The position numbers and the translations under genes were made by a program. 64,000 bases of DNA from Paraburkholderia largidicola (GTDB taxonomy: Bacteria > Pseudomonadota > Gammaproteobacteria > Burkholderiales > Burkholderiaceae). The stretch is from NCBI RefSeq assembly GCF_013426895.1, contig NZ_AP023176.1, positions 682,001 to 746,000 on the forward strand. Reading direction: 5' to 3'. Shown piece after piece: positions 45,762 through 54,259 of this stretch; the first letter of the stretch is position 1, and every line of letters starts with the position of its first letter. Under the pieces are notes generated by a model. It did no database searches, was not told where the DNA came from, and saw only the letters and a program-made list of their open reading frames with translations.

Positions 45762-46844
45762 ATGAAATTCGACGAAGGTTTCATGCATTCAATGCAGGAA
45801 GCGATGACCTTGCTGCGTACCCGCGGTCCCGCCGAAGCGACGGAAGCCATACAACGCGCACTGCGAGGCGGCGCTGTTGATGGCGTGCGCGACACGGCGC
45901 AAGAGCCGGTGATTTTTCCGTTCGCCGGGACCATAGCGAAGGATGTCACGCCGCATACGGCACGAGGGCACAGCCCTGATGTCGAAGACCGCGGGCACTT
46001 CAGCACGCATGCGTATTCGAACGCGGCGGGCTCGCGGCAGTATCGGCTGTATGTGCCAGCGGGCGCAGTCGGCGAGCCGCTGCCGTTGATCGTGATGCTG
46101 CACGGCTGCACGCAAAACGCCGACGACTTTGCCGCAGGTACGCAGATGAACGCGCTTGCCGAGCAGCATCGATGCCTGGTCGCGTACCCGGTGCAGCCGC
46201 AACAGGCCAATCCGTCGAAGTGCTGGAACTGGTTCAAACCCAACGATCAGCATCGTGAGAATGGCGAGCCGTCATTGATCGCAGGCATCACGCGCGACAT
46301 CATCGCGGCCCACAACGTCGATCCGTCGCGCGTGTACGTTGCGGGCCTGTCTGCGGGCGGCGCGATGGCAGCGATCATGGTCGCCACCTACCCTGACCTG
46401 TACGCGGCAGCGGGCGTGCATTCCGGTCTGCCCGCGGGCTGCGCGCACGATTTGCCGTCTGCGCTCGCGGCCATGAAAGGCGGCAAACGCCGCGGCGCGA
46501 CAGCGCACGGGAAGCAGGCCAACGACGCGCCCAAGCGACCCATGATCGTCTTTCATGGCGACGCGGACGCCACGGTTCACGTCACGAACGCCACGCAGTT
46601 AGTGCAGGGCTTCGAAGCGCGGCATGACGGCGGTGAACGGCGTCATGCCGATGCGGGCCGGCGTAGCTGTACCGTCTCGAAGCTTGTTTCCCCCGATGGG
46701 AACGAGGCGGAACTGTGGACCATTCATGGCGCGCCGCATGCGTGGTCGGGCGGTAATGCCCGCGGCAGTTATACGGACCCGAGCGGCCCGGACGCGAGTG
46801 CCGAGATGCTGCGATTCTTTCTTGAGCATCCCAGGCGGGGATGA
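45762..46844 (+). CDS. PHB depolymerase-family esterase
   Basis: A 360-residue alpha/beta hydrolase of the poly(3-hydroxybutyrate) depolymerase / LpqC esterase family. The oxyanion motif is LHGCTQNADDF, the nucleophile Ser is in GLSAGGAMAA, the acid is in FHGDADATVH and the catalytic His in HGAPHAWSGG. No signal peptide is visible, suggesting a cytoplasmic enzyme acting on polyhydroxyalkanoate oligomers or other esters. It follows the RHH regulator gene. A strong bidirectional terminator lies after the stop. Confidence 0.87.
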   Translation: MKFDEGFMHSMQEAMTLLRTRGPAEATEAIQRALRGGAVDGVRDTAQEPVIFPFAGTIAKDVTPHTARGHSPDVEDRGHFSTHAYSNAAGSRQYRLYVPAGAVGEPLPLIVMLHGCTQNADDFAAGTQMNALAEQHRCLVAYPVQPQQANPSKCWNWFKPNDQHRENGEPSLIAGITRDIIAAHNVDPSRVYVAGLSAGGAMAAIMVATYPDLYAAAGVHSGLPAGCAHDLPSALAAMKGGKRRGATAHGKQANDAPKRPMIVFHGDADATVHVTNATQLVQGFEARHDGGERRHADAGRRSCTVSKLVSPDGNEAELWTIHGAPHAWSGGNARGSYTDPSGPDASAEMLRFFLEHPRRG

Positions 46845-46880
46845 GGCGCGTGGCTTCTCTGCCGCACGCAACGCCGTAAC

Positions 46881-46924
46881 GACAAACGCCGCTCTTCGTA
46901 CGAAGAGCGGCGTTTGTCTTTTTT
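46881..46924. terminator. Bidirectional intrinsic terminator
   Basis: A perfect 38-base inverted repeat centred at 46899/46900 (outer part GACAAACGCCGC, inner part CTCTTCGT, then its complement), followed on the plus strand by a run of six T. It separates the convergent esterase and small secreted-protein genes, and the A-rich flank on the other side suits the minus strand too. Confidence 0.88.
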
Positions 46925-46943
46925 GAGTACTTCCAGCCTCTGC

Positions 46944-47198
46944 TTAACTCGACTGCTTTGCCGACGATTGTGCTTTCGACACAGCGCCAGCCTGTACGAG
47001 GCGTGCGTCTTCCTGCGTCACCGCGCCGACGAATTTCCAGCCGTCCGGCAACTTCACGAACGTGTAGCCCGTGGGCGTATCGACGAACACGGTGTACACG
47101 GGCGAGTCAGCCTTCGCCTCGGAAACCGCTTGCGCATGCGACACCATCGGCGCGGCCAGCAGCATGGCAGCGAAAAGGGAAGAGGTAATCAGCTTCAT
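46944..47198 (-). CDS. Small secreted protein, unknown function
   Basis: An 84-residue protein with a signal peptide (MKLITSSLFAAMLLAAPMVSHAQA) and a short mature domain containing SPVYTVFVDTPTGYTFVKLPDGWKFVGAVTQED. It is probably periplasmic. I do not recognise a named family; small proteins with this layout occur in Burkholderiaceae. AAGGA precedes the chosen ATG. It is divergent from the TetR gene at 47384 and may be its target. Confidence 0.75.
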   Translation of the reverse strand: MKLITSSLFAAMLLAAPMVSHAQAVSEAKADSPVYTVFVDTPTGYTFVKLPDGWKFVGAVTQEDARLVQAGAVSKAQSSAKQSS

Positions 47199-47246
47199 TA
47201 GACAATCCTTGAGATGTTTGAACCGCTCGACCATCGAACCTGACCG

Positions 47247-47274
47247 ATGGTCACGCTATTTCTGTGACGACCAT
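47247..47274. promoter_or_regulatory. Candidate TetR operator in divergent gap
   Basis: GTCAC (47250-47254) and GTGAC (47264-47268) form an inverted repeat, framed by ATGGT (47247-47251) and ACCAT (47270-47274). It lies between the small secreted-protein gene and the TetR gene. The fit is imperfect by a few inserted bases. Confidence 0.4.
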
Positions 47275-47383
47275 TACATATATTGAAGCATACGGGCGTG
47301 CGTGCGTCCATAATTTTGTTATGATCGACATAGAATTCAGTTTTCGCGGGTTTGCGACAATCGCATGCCCGGAGGGAGGGGAC

Positions 47384-48013
47384 ATGGAGCCAGCCCGTTG
47401 CGGCGAAACCAAAGGGCGCGGCAGGCCGAGAGCATTCGAACGCGACGTGGCGCTCAGGCGCGCCATGGACCTTTTCTGGGAAAAGGGCTTCGATATGTGC
47501 TCGATGGCGGATCTCGTCGATGCAATGGGCGTCAACTCGCCGAGCATCTACGCGGCGTTCGGCAACAAGGAAAGCCTGTATCGCGAGGCGATCGAGCTTT
47601 ACGTGCGCGCTGAGGGCGGCGCGGCGTTGAGGAACTTCGAATCGCGCGCGACGTTGCGCGAAAGCCTCGAAGCGATGTTCGACGCGAGCATCGAGCTTTT
47701 CACGAGCGGACAACGTTCTCGTGGATGCATGATTTTTCTCGGCGGCGCGGGGATAGGCGCGGAGCACGTCGAGTTGCGAGACTTTCTTCAGGCGTTGCGG
47801 CTCAGGATGGCGCGTACCGTAGAGAAGCGCTTGAAGAAAGCCGTCGAACAGGGCGAACTCGCGCGCGACGCAGACCACGCGGCGCTTGCTACCTTGTGCA
47901 TGTCCGTTTTCTCCGGCTTGTCCGTCCAGGCCGCCGACGGTGCCAGCAAACGCAAGCTGCACGCCGGGGTTGCGCAGTTGCTGGCGGTGATTCCGTTTCG
48001 CGCTGCTGCGTAG
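47384..48013 (+). CDS. TetR/AcrR-family regulator
   Basis: A 209-residue TetR-type regulator. The HTH begins after a basic leader, GRGRPRAFERDVALRRAMDLFWEKGFDMCSMADLVDAMGVNSPSIYAAFGNKESLY (about 10-65), with a helical ligand domain after it. I use the ATG behind GGAGGGAGGGG; upstream codons have no domain character. It is convergent with a second TetR gene and divergent from the small secreted protein. Its target and ligand are unknown. Confidence 0.87.
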   Translation: MEPARCGETKGRGRPRAFERDVALRRAMDLFWEKGFDMCSMADLVDAMGVNSPSIYAAFGNKESLYREAIELYVRAEGGAALRNFESRATLRESLEAMFDASIELFTSGQRSRGCMIFLGGAGIGAEHVELRDFLQALRLRMARTVEKRLKKAVEQGELARDADHAALATLCMSVFSGLSVQAADGASKRKLHAGVAQLLAVIPFRAAA

Positions 48014-48122
48014 TGGGTAAAGCCATCGTGTCGTCGAACGATATCCCGCTGGCTCGCGCACGTTCCGTTTCGTCCTTCAGAAGAGGCGTTCGCGCCAATG
48101 TCAGCGCTAACCGGCTGTGCCG

Positions 48123-48713
48123 CTATTGGAAATTGTCGTGCAGGTAATCGCGCACGGCCGTCAGTATTTCATCGGAGAGCGGATCGCCTCGCACCGCACG
48201 CGCAAGTGTGGCCGCTCCCACCAGCATCGAAAGACGGGCGATGGCGCGCTGACGCGCTCTCTTTGACGGGCGCGGACCCGCAAACGACGCGAGCCGGCTG
48301 AACATCGCCTTGAGACCTTGCACGTAGGCTCCGCGCACCGGCTTGGTCGCGTCTTCGCGGGCCACGTCAGCGGCGAGACCGATGGCGGGGCAGCCACCGC
48401 CAGGCTCGTCGCGCTGCTTCGCGCTGAGATAGTGCTTCGCGAGCGCGTCGACGAAGGCCTGTTCGTCCGCATCTTCCTTGACCAGCGCTCTCCAGCGCAC
48501 CACGGATTCGCCGAACGCACGCTCGCACGCCACGGCCGCGAGTTCGTCCTTCGATTCGAAATGACCGTAGAACCCGCCATGCGTGAGCCCCGCGCTCGCC
48601 ATGATGTCGGTCACCGACACGCCGTTCAGCCCGCGCTCCTTGAAGAGTCGCGCGGACGCCGCCTCGATCAGCAGGCGGTTCCTGTCGGTTTGTTCCTTCG
48701 ATACACGAGGCAT
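48123..48713 (-). CDS. TetR-family regulator
   Basis: A 196-residue TetR regulator. The HTH lies at about residues 10-55 (RLLIEAASARLFKERGLNGVSVTDIMASAGLTHGGFYGHFESKDEL), a type often controlling oxidoreductase or efflux genes. It starts 42 bases after the tautomerase gene on the same strand, so both probably form one transcript. The operator-like palindrome in the promoter upstream of the tautomerase gene would make the unit self-repressed. Confidence 0.87.
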   Translation of the reverse strand: MPRVSKEQTDRNRLLIEAASARLFKERGLNGVSVTDIMASAGLTHGGFYGHFESKDELAAVACERAFGESVVRWRALVKEDADEQAFVDALAKHYLSAKQRDEPGGGCPAIGLAADVAREDATKPVRGAYVQGLKAMFSRLASFAGPRPSKRARQRAIARLSMLVGAATLARAVRGDPLSDEILTAVRDYLHDNFQ

Positions 48714-48755
48714 CCGGGCCCTCCGTGGTGAGTGCGGCGCGATTCGACCCTGCGC

Positions 48756-49139
48756 TTATTGTGCGTATTGTGCTTCGCCGTTACCGAACGACCAGTTCTC
48801 TTTCGGCACTTCGACGAGACTGATGAACAGGTCTTCGCGTCGCAGTCCGACGCGCGCGTGAAGACCTTCGCTCAGCGCTTGATAGAAGGCTTTTTTGAGT
48901 GTGATATCGCGGCCTGCATTCAATGTCAGCTGCACGATGATGCACTGAGGCGAGCGCTCGATGCCGAGATAGGTCGGATCGGCAATGAAGTTGCCGGACT
49001 TGTGCTCGTTGATCACCATGAACCGGTCATTGACGGGCACGTTCATCGTGGTGGTCATCGCCTTGTAGACCTCGTCGGCGACGGCGCTGCGATAGTCGGC
49101 GGATTGGCCTTCTGCGAGATCGATGCGTACGAGTGGCAT
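48756..49139 (-). CDS. 4-oxalocrotonate tautomerase-family protein
   Basis: A 127-residue tautomerase-superfamily protein. It starts MPLVRIDLAEGQSADYRSAVADEVYKAM, so Pro1 after Met removal is the catalytic base; a second tautomerase-like half follows. Length fits the two-motif subfamily. It could isomerise or dehalogenate a small oxo acid; the natural substrate is unclear. GAGGAAA precedes the ATG. The longer open frame is not used because only this start exposes Pro1. It is followed by a TetR gene. Confidence 0.85.
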   Translation of the reverse strand: MPLVRIDLAEGQSADYRSAVADEVYKAMTTTMNVPVNDRFMVINEHKSGNFIADPTYLGIERSPQCIIVQLTLNAGRDITLKKAFYQALSEGLHARVGLRREDLFISLVEVPKENWSFGNGEAQYAQ

Positions 49140-49229
49140 GTTAATTTCCTCGATTTGAACGTCGATGCCGGCGCGCGGCATCAGTTTGTGCACAAGAAAA
49201 GCCCGAATACCGGATTCGGGGACATGCCG

Positions 49230-49258
49230 ATAATAAATGATGGTCATCATTTATGCAA
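49230..49258 (-). promoter_or_regulatory. Promoter with operator filling the spacer, tautomerase/TetR unit
   Basis: On the minus strand, TTGCAT (49258-49253), a 17-base spacer and TATTAT (49235-49230) form a good promoter. The spacer is occupied by an inverted repeat with 10-bp arms ATAAATGATG and CATCATTTAT separated by GT (49233-49254). A second dyad, ATGAC-T-GTCAT (49265-49275), lies just upstream. Occupation by the adjacent TetR protein would block RNA polymerase. Confidence 0.7.
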
Positions 49259-49333
49259 TAGATGATGACTGTCATGTATTGGATGGAAGCCACGTGGCCG
49301 GTGCGAGGCTTTTGATCGCCCTTCGAGCCGCAG

Positions 49334-49987
49334 CTACTTTTGCGTCATCGAGTCCACGACCTCCTGGGTCGAAACGACGGCATGCGCAAGAAACGCATAG
49401 TTGATCATCGCTGCCTTATAGCCGTCGCCCCAGGTCGGATGACGCGGCCCCGCCGTCGCGTCGGAGACGACGGACACTTCGAAACCCTGCTCGATCAGGT
49501 CGCGCAGGTGAGACTCGACGCACATATTGGCCAGCATCCCGCCCAGCACGACTCTTTGCACGTGATGCTTTCGAAGTTGCAACGTCAGGTCATTTGTCTG
49601 CGGTCCGAATACCTTGTGCGGGCTCACCACGATCGTCTCGCCGTCTTCGATAAACGGCTTGAACTCATCCAGCCAGTCGGCCCCCGATTTCTCGAATCCG
49701 CTCAGGTTCAGCGCACCCGATCGTGCGAACGTGCCTGTCGCAAACTCGTCGGCCTCCAGTGGGCCGTTGAATTTCCATGCGCGGTCGGTTGGATAGAAAT
49801 AGTGTGGGGAGATGAACACGCTGAACTTCGCTGCTTTGGCTGCCTTGAAGATTTTCAGCATGTTTTCGACCGTTCGGTTTTCCGTCACGCTTGCACCGAC
49901 GGCGCCCCAGTTTTTTCCCGTCGGGCTCAATACGTCGTTCTGTGGATCGATAAACACAACTGCGGTATCAGCGGGGTCGTAGCTCAT
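49334..49987 (-). CDS. Isochorismatase-family cysteine hydrolase
   Basis: A 217-residue isochorismatase-like hydrolase. The catalytic triad positions are Asp in AVVFIDPQND, Lys in VVSPHKVFGPQ and Cys in GMLANMCVESHLRD, with the cis-peptide region just before the Cys. The family hydrolyses amides such as nicotinamide or N-carbamoyl compounds, or vinyl ethers. CTGGAG precedes the ATG giving MSYDPADT. It lies upstream of the tautomerase promoter on the same strand, and is probably a separate unit. Confidence 0.86.
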   Translation of the reverse strand: MSYDPADTAVVFIDPQNDVLSPTGKNWGAVGASVTENRTVENMLKIFKAAKAAKFSVFISPHYFYPTDRAWKFNGPLEADEFATGTFARSGALNLSGFEKSGADWLDEFKPFIEDGETIVVSPHKVFGPQTNDLTLQLRKHHVQRVVLGGMLANMCVESHLRDLIEQGFEVSVVSDATAGPRHPTWGDGYKAAMINYAFLAHAVVSTQEVVDSMTQK

Positions 49988-50486
49988 GGTCGAACTCCAG
50001 TGAGGTGGATGGCGGGACGCGGGCATTGCTGTACCAATGTAGGCGATCAGAGTCGACCCTGCACGCTTACGGACCTGTCATGAATGAAAGGACATCGTCC
50101 GGCTATCTACATGTTTGCGGCGCTCTTGCCGAAGTCATGCGCGACTTGGCAACCAGAACTGGCACGGCTGTGCTCGCCGCTGGATTTCCTCTGAGGACGG
50201 GTCTATAACTGGAGGAAAAGAAAAGGCGCGTCCCTAAACATGTGCCCCTGTCACCTCTTCAGAGGATGCCTCCAATAACAAAGAACTCACGCTGTTATTC
50301 GCACGTGCCGCTATTAAGTGTCTGTTGCGGCATAGTGCTTGAGGCGGTGCATTTCGAGCTTCGCCGGAACAGGCTTCCTTTTCTGCGATTGGCAACCGAA
50401 AGTCTGGCGTTCCTTCAAATCAATGTATTTCGATTCGTTATCCTCAATGGATGAACTCGAATTGCATTATCGACAAAGGTGCAGAA
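49988..50486. other. Intergenic region, no convincing gene
   Basis: A 499-base gap between divergent genes. Short frames here lack a good start and coding character. I see only a weak inverted pair, AATAAC/GTTATT (50274-50279, 50294-50299). The last 100 bases are relatively AT-rich and probably hold the promoter of the following small gene. Confidence 0.4.
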
Positions 50487-50774
50487 ATGAGAGTTTATTT
50501 TGCTTCATTATTGGTGGCTTCTGCATTGTCCGCGGTCACGGGTTTTGCGTATGCACAGACAACATGGCAACAGCCGTCCGGTAGCGCCGATCCACAAATG
50601 GCGCCGGCAGCGTCGATGTCCCAACCACAAATGGCACAGCCCGCCAGTTCGATGAATCGCTATGAGTACGATTCGGTCGGTCCTCAGCCAGGTGGATCAA
50701 GTGGAAGCGGGCGAGGGAGAAATGGCGGGCCGTGTGTCATCGGCTTGTCTTGCGATATTTACCAGGGCAGTTGA
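50487..50774 (+). CDS. Small secreted low-complexity protein, unknown function
   Basis: A 95-residue protein with a signal peptide (MRVYFASLLVASALSAVTGFAYA). The mature part is rich in Gln, Ser, Pro and Met, with two imperfect repeats (ADPQMAPAASMSQPQMAQPASSM), then a Gly/Ser-rich tail carrying two Cys (GGPCVIGLSCDIYQ) that may form a disulfide. I do not recognise a family. The ATG chosen gives a clear signal peptide; the open frame extends 12 codons upstream. Confidence 0.65.
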   Translation: MRVYFASLLVASALSAVTGFAYAQTTWQQPSGSADPQMAPAASMSQPQMAQPASSMNRYEYDSVGPQPGGSSGSGRGRNGGPCVIGLSCDIYQGS

Positions 50775-50784
50775 GTTCGCAGCG

Positions 50785-50810
50785 ATGGAATCCCATCGGA
50801 CGGATTCCAT
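50785..50810. repeat. Hairpin between convergent genes
   Basis: Perfect 9-bp arms ATGGAATCC (50785-50793) and GGATTCCAT (50802-50810) around an 8-base loop, eleven bases after the stop of the small secreted protein and before the convergent NmrA-like gene. It has no T tract, so at most it is a weak terminator. Confidence 0.5.
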
Positions 50811-50875
50811 GGCGTTGGACCTCACGCGGCGCGTCGGATCTGCATGACTAAACGGCGCGCCGCTCAACGAGCTTG

Positions 50876-51754
50876 TCACTCTTGCGCCCACGCCGCCGCG
50901 CTGCTGATCGCAAAGTCCCGATACGACCGCGGTTGCCGGCCCAGCAGCGACGCCAGGCGTGCGACCTGCGCAGGTGTCGCAACAGCGCCATCCTGTTGAT
51001 ACCGTTGCATCATCAAACGCATGTCGTAGGCGAGCCACGCTGGCGAGACCGATTTCAGACGTGCTTCGAGCGCAACGAGATCGTCACCGCCATAAGAAAT
51101 GGGGCGTTGCAACGCTTCGCTCCAGGTTGCGCTCACCCAATCGGCGTTCACCGCGTCCGGTCCGACGAGTTCGTATGTTTCGCCCGGCTGCGGTTCGCCA
51201 GCCCGTTCGCGGCGCAGCAGTTCGCGCGCGGCTGCCTCGCCGATATCGCGTACATCTACCATCGAAATGCCCTTCGCGCCGATCGGCATGCCATAGACAC
51301 CATGCTTCAGCAGCGCTTCTTTTTGCCGCTCATCGTTCTGGATGAAATAGGCGGGTCGCAGAACGGTGGCGGGCAAGTCGAACTGGTCGATCATTCTTTC
51401 CGCAGCAAACTTGCTCGTGAAGTGGGGCACATCGGTGTAGTGCTCGCCCTTGAACACCGAGAGATAAACGATGCCCTTCACACCCGCCTCGCGTGCGATG
51501 CTCAGCGCCTGTAACGCCTGAGTCTGCTCGTCCGCCGCGTTGGGCGCGAGCAGGAACAGCGTGGTGACGTCCTTCAGCGCATCGCGCAAGCCGTCGATGT
51601 CGGACAGGTCGCCCTTGACGGCCGCGACGCCTGCCGGAAGTTGCGCGCTCTCCGGTTTGCGGGTCAGCGCGCGAATTTCGGCGCCGCTGTCTTTGAGATG
51701 GTCGAGCACCTGTGTCCCGACCACGCCGGTGCTGCCTGTCACGAGAATAGCCAT
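50876..51754 (-). CDS. NmrA-like NAD(P)-binding oxidoreductase
   Basis: A 292-residue atypical short-chain dehydrogenase of the NmrA/QOR2 kind. The dinucleotide motif is MAILVTGSTGVVGTQVLDHL, followed by IRALTRKPESAQ. The SDR YxxxK is degraded (SKFAAERM is present in its place). Such proteins act as redox sensors or quinone reductases. AGGGAGA precedes the ATG. The divergent LysR gene starting 121 bases away is the probable regulator. Confidence 0.85.
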   Translation of the reverse strand: MAILVTGSTGVVGTQVLDHLKDSGAEIRALTRKPESAQLPAGVAAVKGDLSDIDGLRDALKDVTTLFLLAPNAADEQTQALQALSIAREAGVKGIVYLSVFKGEHYTDVPHFTSKFAAERMIDQFDLPATVLRPAYFIQNDERQKEALLKHGVYGMPIGAKGISMVDVRDIGEAAARELLRRERAGEPQPGETYELVGPDAVNADWVSATWSEALQRPISYGGDDLVALEARLKSVSPAWLAYDMRLMMQRYQQDGAVATPAQVARLASLLGRQPRSYRDFAISSAAAWAQE

Positions 51755-51875
51755 ATTCGATCTCCCTAAAGTGAAGTGGGTTGGGCATTGACGGCCCATG
51801 CAGTTACGATAGACGTTCAGTTAATGAGCCGAAAGACCGATCGACGAGACGCCTCGTCTCATTCATGGAACGATC

Positions 51876-52766
51876 ATGGATCTCACTGCACTTGCCGATT
51901 TCAACGCCGTCGCGCAACACGGCGGCTTTGCCGCTGCGGCCAGGAAGCTCGACCGGCCGAAAGCGACGCTGTCGCGCCGGGTGGCCGAACTCGAGCAGAG
52001 TCTCGGCGTGCGGCTCATCGAGCGAGGTGCGCGAACGCTGCGGCTGACCGACGAGGGGCGCATGCTGAACGAGCAAACACGCGGCCTGCTCGCGGAAATA
52101 GCCGAAGCAGGCGAGACGATCGCTTCGCGCGCGTCCGCGCCGCGCGGCCGTCTGCGTGTCAGCGCGCCGATCGTGTACGCGCATGTCGCGTTGCCGCGCG
52201 TGGCCTCGCGTTTTGCTCGCGCGTATCCGCAGGTCGAACTCGAAATCGTGGCCGAGGATCGGATGACGGATCCTGTCGAGGACGGCTATGACCTCGTTAT
52301 TCGCGTGAATCCCAATGCGGACGAGTTGCTCGTGGGGCGCCGCGTCACTACGGATCGACGCGTGCTGTGCGCGGCTCCGGATTCAGCCATTGCTCGCGAA
52401 TGCCTCGACGATGTGCGTCGCGGGCTGACATCGCCATTACCGGCCGTCGTGCTTTCGTCTTCATCCGATCAGACCTGGCAGATTCAGGCAAAGGACAAGA
52501 AGCTGTATCCGGTGACACCGAGGCCCGTTTTGAGGCTTTCCTCGCTGCTGATGGTACGTGAGGCGACGCTGGAAGGCACGGGCGCCGCGCTCTTGCCGGG
52601 ACTGCTGGTACAGGCCGATATCGCGGATGGAAAACTGATGCCGTTGGGTCTCGACGCGGGGCCACCCGTCGAAATCTGGGCGCTATACAGTTCGCGGCGC
52701 TTCCTGAGTGCGAAGGTGCGCGCATTCATCGACATGCTGGACCAGGCTGAGGCCACGGGCGCTTAG
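51876..52766 (+). CDS. LysR-family regulator
   Basis: A 296-residue LysR regulator (HTH about 1-60: DLTALADFNAVAQHGGFAAAARKLDRPKATLSRRVAELEQSLG; effector domain about 90-290). It is divergent from the NmrA-like oxidoreductase gene, the usual arrangement of a LysR gene and its target. No other partner is evident; the MFS gene downstream is 188 bases away. Confidence 0.88.
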   Translation: MDLTALADFNAVAQHGGFAAAARKLDRPKATLSRRVAELEQSLGVRLIERGARTLRLTDEGRMLNEQTRGLLAEIAEAGETIASRASAPRGRLRVSAPIVYAHVALPRVASRFARAYPQVELEIVAEDRMTDPVEDGYDLVIRVNPNADELLVGRRVTTDRRVLCAAPDSAIARECLDDVRRGLTSPLPAVVLSSSSDQTWQIQAKDKKLYPVTPRPVLRLSSLLMVREATLEGTGAALLPGLLVQADIADGKLMPLGLDAGPPVEIWALYSSRRFLSAKVRAFIDMLDQAEATGA

Positions 52767-52954
52767 CATGAAGGCTCTGCCGGACGTGAGGGCAGTGCAT
52801 CGCGTCGTCTTGCCGTTCCTGTTAAGGCATGGAATAGCAACGCACCGAACTTTCGCTATCGCACCATCACACTATCGCGCCACCGCTATGGTCCATACTC
52901 GCGCCTGCGATCGACGACTGCCCGATTGTCATTGTTAACCCGGCCCTCTCTTTC

Positions 52955-54130
52955 ATGCGTCCATTCAACGGCTTTCTCGTTCTCGTTGGTACCCTGCTCA
53001 CGGCGGCAGGATACGGCGGGACCTTTCTTCTTTCGATGCGCTTCCGGTCCATCGGCGGCACGGACGTCGACACCGGGCTGACGCTCGTGGCTGCGATGGT
53101 GGGTACCTTTGTCGGGGTTCCGCTTGTTGGCTGGCTTTCGCATCACCGCATCGGCGCGGCGCGCATGGCCGCGCTTGCGGCGTTATGCGTGGGCATGGGC
53201 GTCGCGGGTTTCGCCTTGATCGAGCGTGTTGGCCTGCTCGATGCGATTCCAGCGTTTCTCGTGGGCCTGGGCTGGGGCGCGTTCTATCTCGCGGCGCCGA
53301 TGTCGCTCGCCGAGCGAACCAATGATGCAGATCGGGGTTACTGGTTTCTGCGCTTTGGCACGTTCCAGATGGCGGGAATCGGCGGCTGCCCCGCGCTGGC
53401 GGGCGTCGCCATACATTCGTTGCACTGGTCGCTCAGCAGCGTGCTCTACACGGTCAGCGGCCTTTGTGTGGTCGCGTCGGTGATACTGGAAATGTTCGCC
53501 CGGCTGTCGCCTCTTTTGTCCGCGCCGCCGGTGCAGGAGCAATGGTGGCGTGGTATCGGCGCCATTGTGCGCACGCGTGCGATGTACCCGATCATCATGG
53601 TCGCGCTGGGCGCCTGCGTCTTCTCAGGCTTGATGACGTTTCAGATGTCGCTGGTGCAGGGAACGCATGCGCAAGCAACGACCTTCTTCAGCCTGTACGC
53701 GATAACCGTCGTGACCGTACGCTGGGCTTTCGCCCGACTGGTCATCAATCTGCGCCGCGAAACGGCAACGAAGGTGCTGCTCGTCATGATGGTGCTGGGC
53801 ATCGCGGCGATGTTCGCGGTGCCTTACCATGTGTCGGCTCATCCTGCCGCCGCTGTTCTGCTTGCCACGGGGTACGGGCTTGCCTATCCGGTGATCCAGA
53901 CTCAGGCGGTCAACGATTCCGCCGCCGCCCATCGTCGCGTCGCGCTGACAGGGTTCGTTGCGGCGTACTTCATCGGAGTCTTTGGTTTTCCGTCTGTGGG
54001 CGGGTGGGTACTGGTGCACGCCGGCAAGGGCGCGCTGCTGTCACTGATCGCGCTATGCGGCCTGACGGCGCTCATGCTCGCATTCCTCGCGGACCGGGGG
54101 CGTGTCGAGGCGCTTCCGGCAAAAGCGTAG
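52955..54130 (+). CDS. MFS transporter
   Basis: A 391-residue major facilitator protein with about twelve hydrophobic segments. It begins MRPFNGFLVLVGTLLTAAGYGGTFLLSM, with an early motif GVPLVGWLSHHRIGAARMAAL and a last half repeating AYPVIQTQAVNDSAAAHRRVALTGF-like sequence. The substrate is unknown. There is no clear ribosome site besides a short purine-poor stretch, and the start could be a little later. It converges on the mmsA gene. Confidence 0.82.
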   Translation: MRPFNGFLVLVGTLLTAAGYGGTFLLSMRFRSIGGTDVDTGLTLVAAMVGTFVGVPLVGWLSHHRIGAARMAALAALCVGMGVAGFALIERVGLLDAIPAFLVGLGWGAFYLAAPMSLAERTNDADRGYWFLRFGTFQMAGIGGCPALAGVAIHSLHWSLSSVLYTVSGLCVVASVILEMFARLSPLLSAPPVQEQWWRGIGAIVRTRAMYPIIMVALGACVFSGLMTFQMSLVQGTHAQATTFFSLYAITVVTVRWAFARLVINLRRETATKVLLVMMVLGIAAMFAVPYHVSAHPAAAVLLATGYGLAYPVIQTQAVNDSAAAHRRVALTGFVAAYFIGVFGFPSVGGWVLVHAGKGALLSLIALCGLTALMLAFLADRGRVEALPAKA

Positions 54131-54259
54131 CAACCGGCTGGCTCGAGCAGGGCGCAACTGGCTTCGTCTGCCGCCGTCGCGCTGGGTGCAACATCGGACG
54201 TTCTGTGTTTGAAACGGCAGCGGGCACGAAACCAACCGTGCCCGCGCCAACGCAACGCC

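Noticed and set aside
50005..50208. A 67-residue plus-strand frame in the gap after the isochorismatase gene
   Set aside because: It has a poor start context, no ribosome site and no recognisable sequence; it is probably chance.
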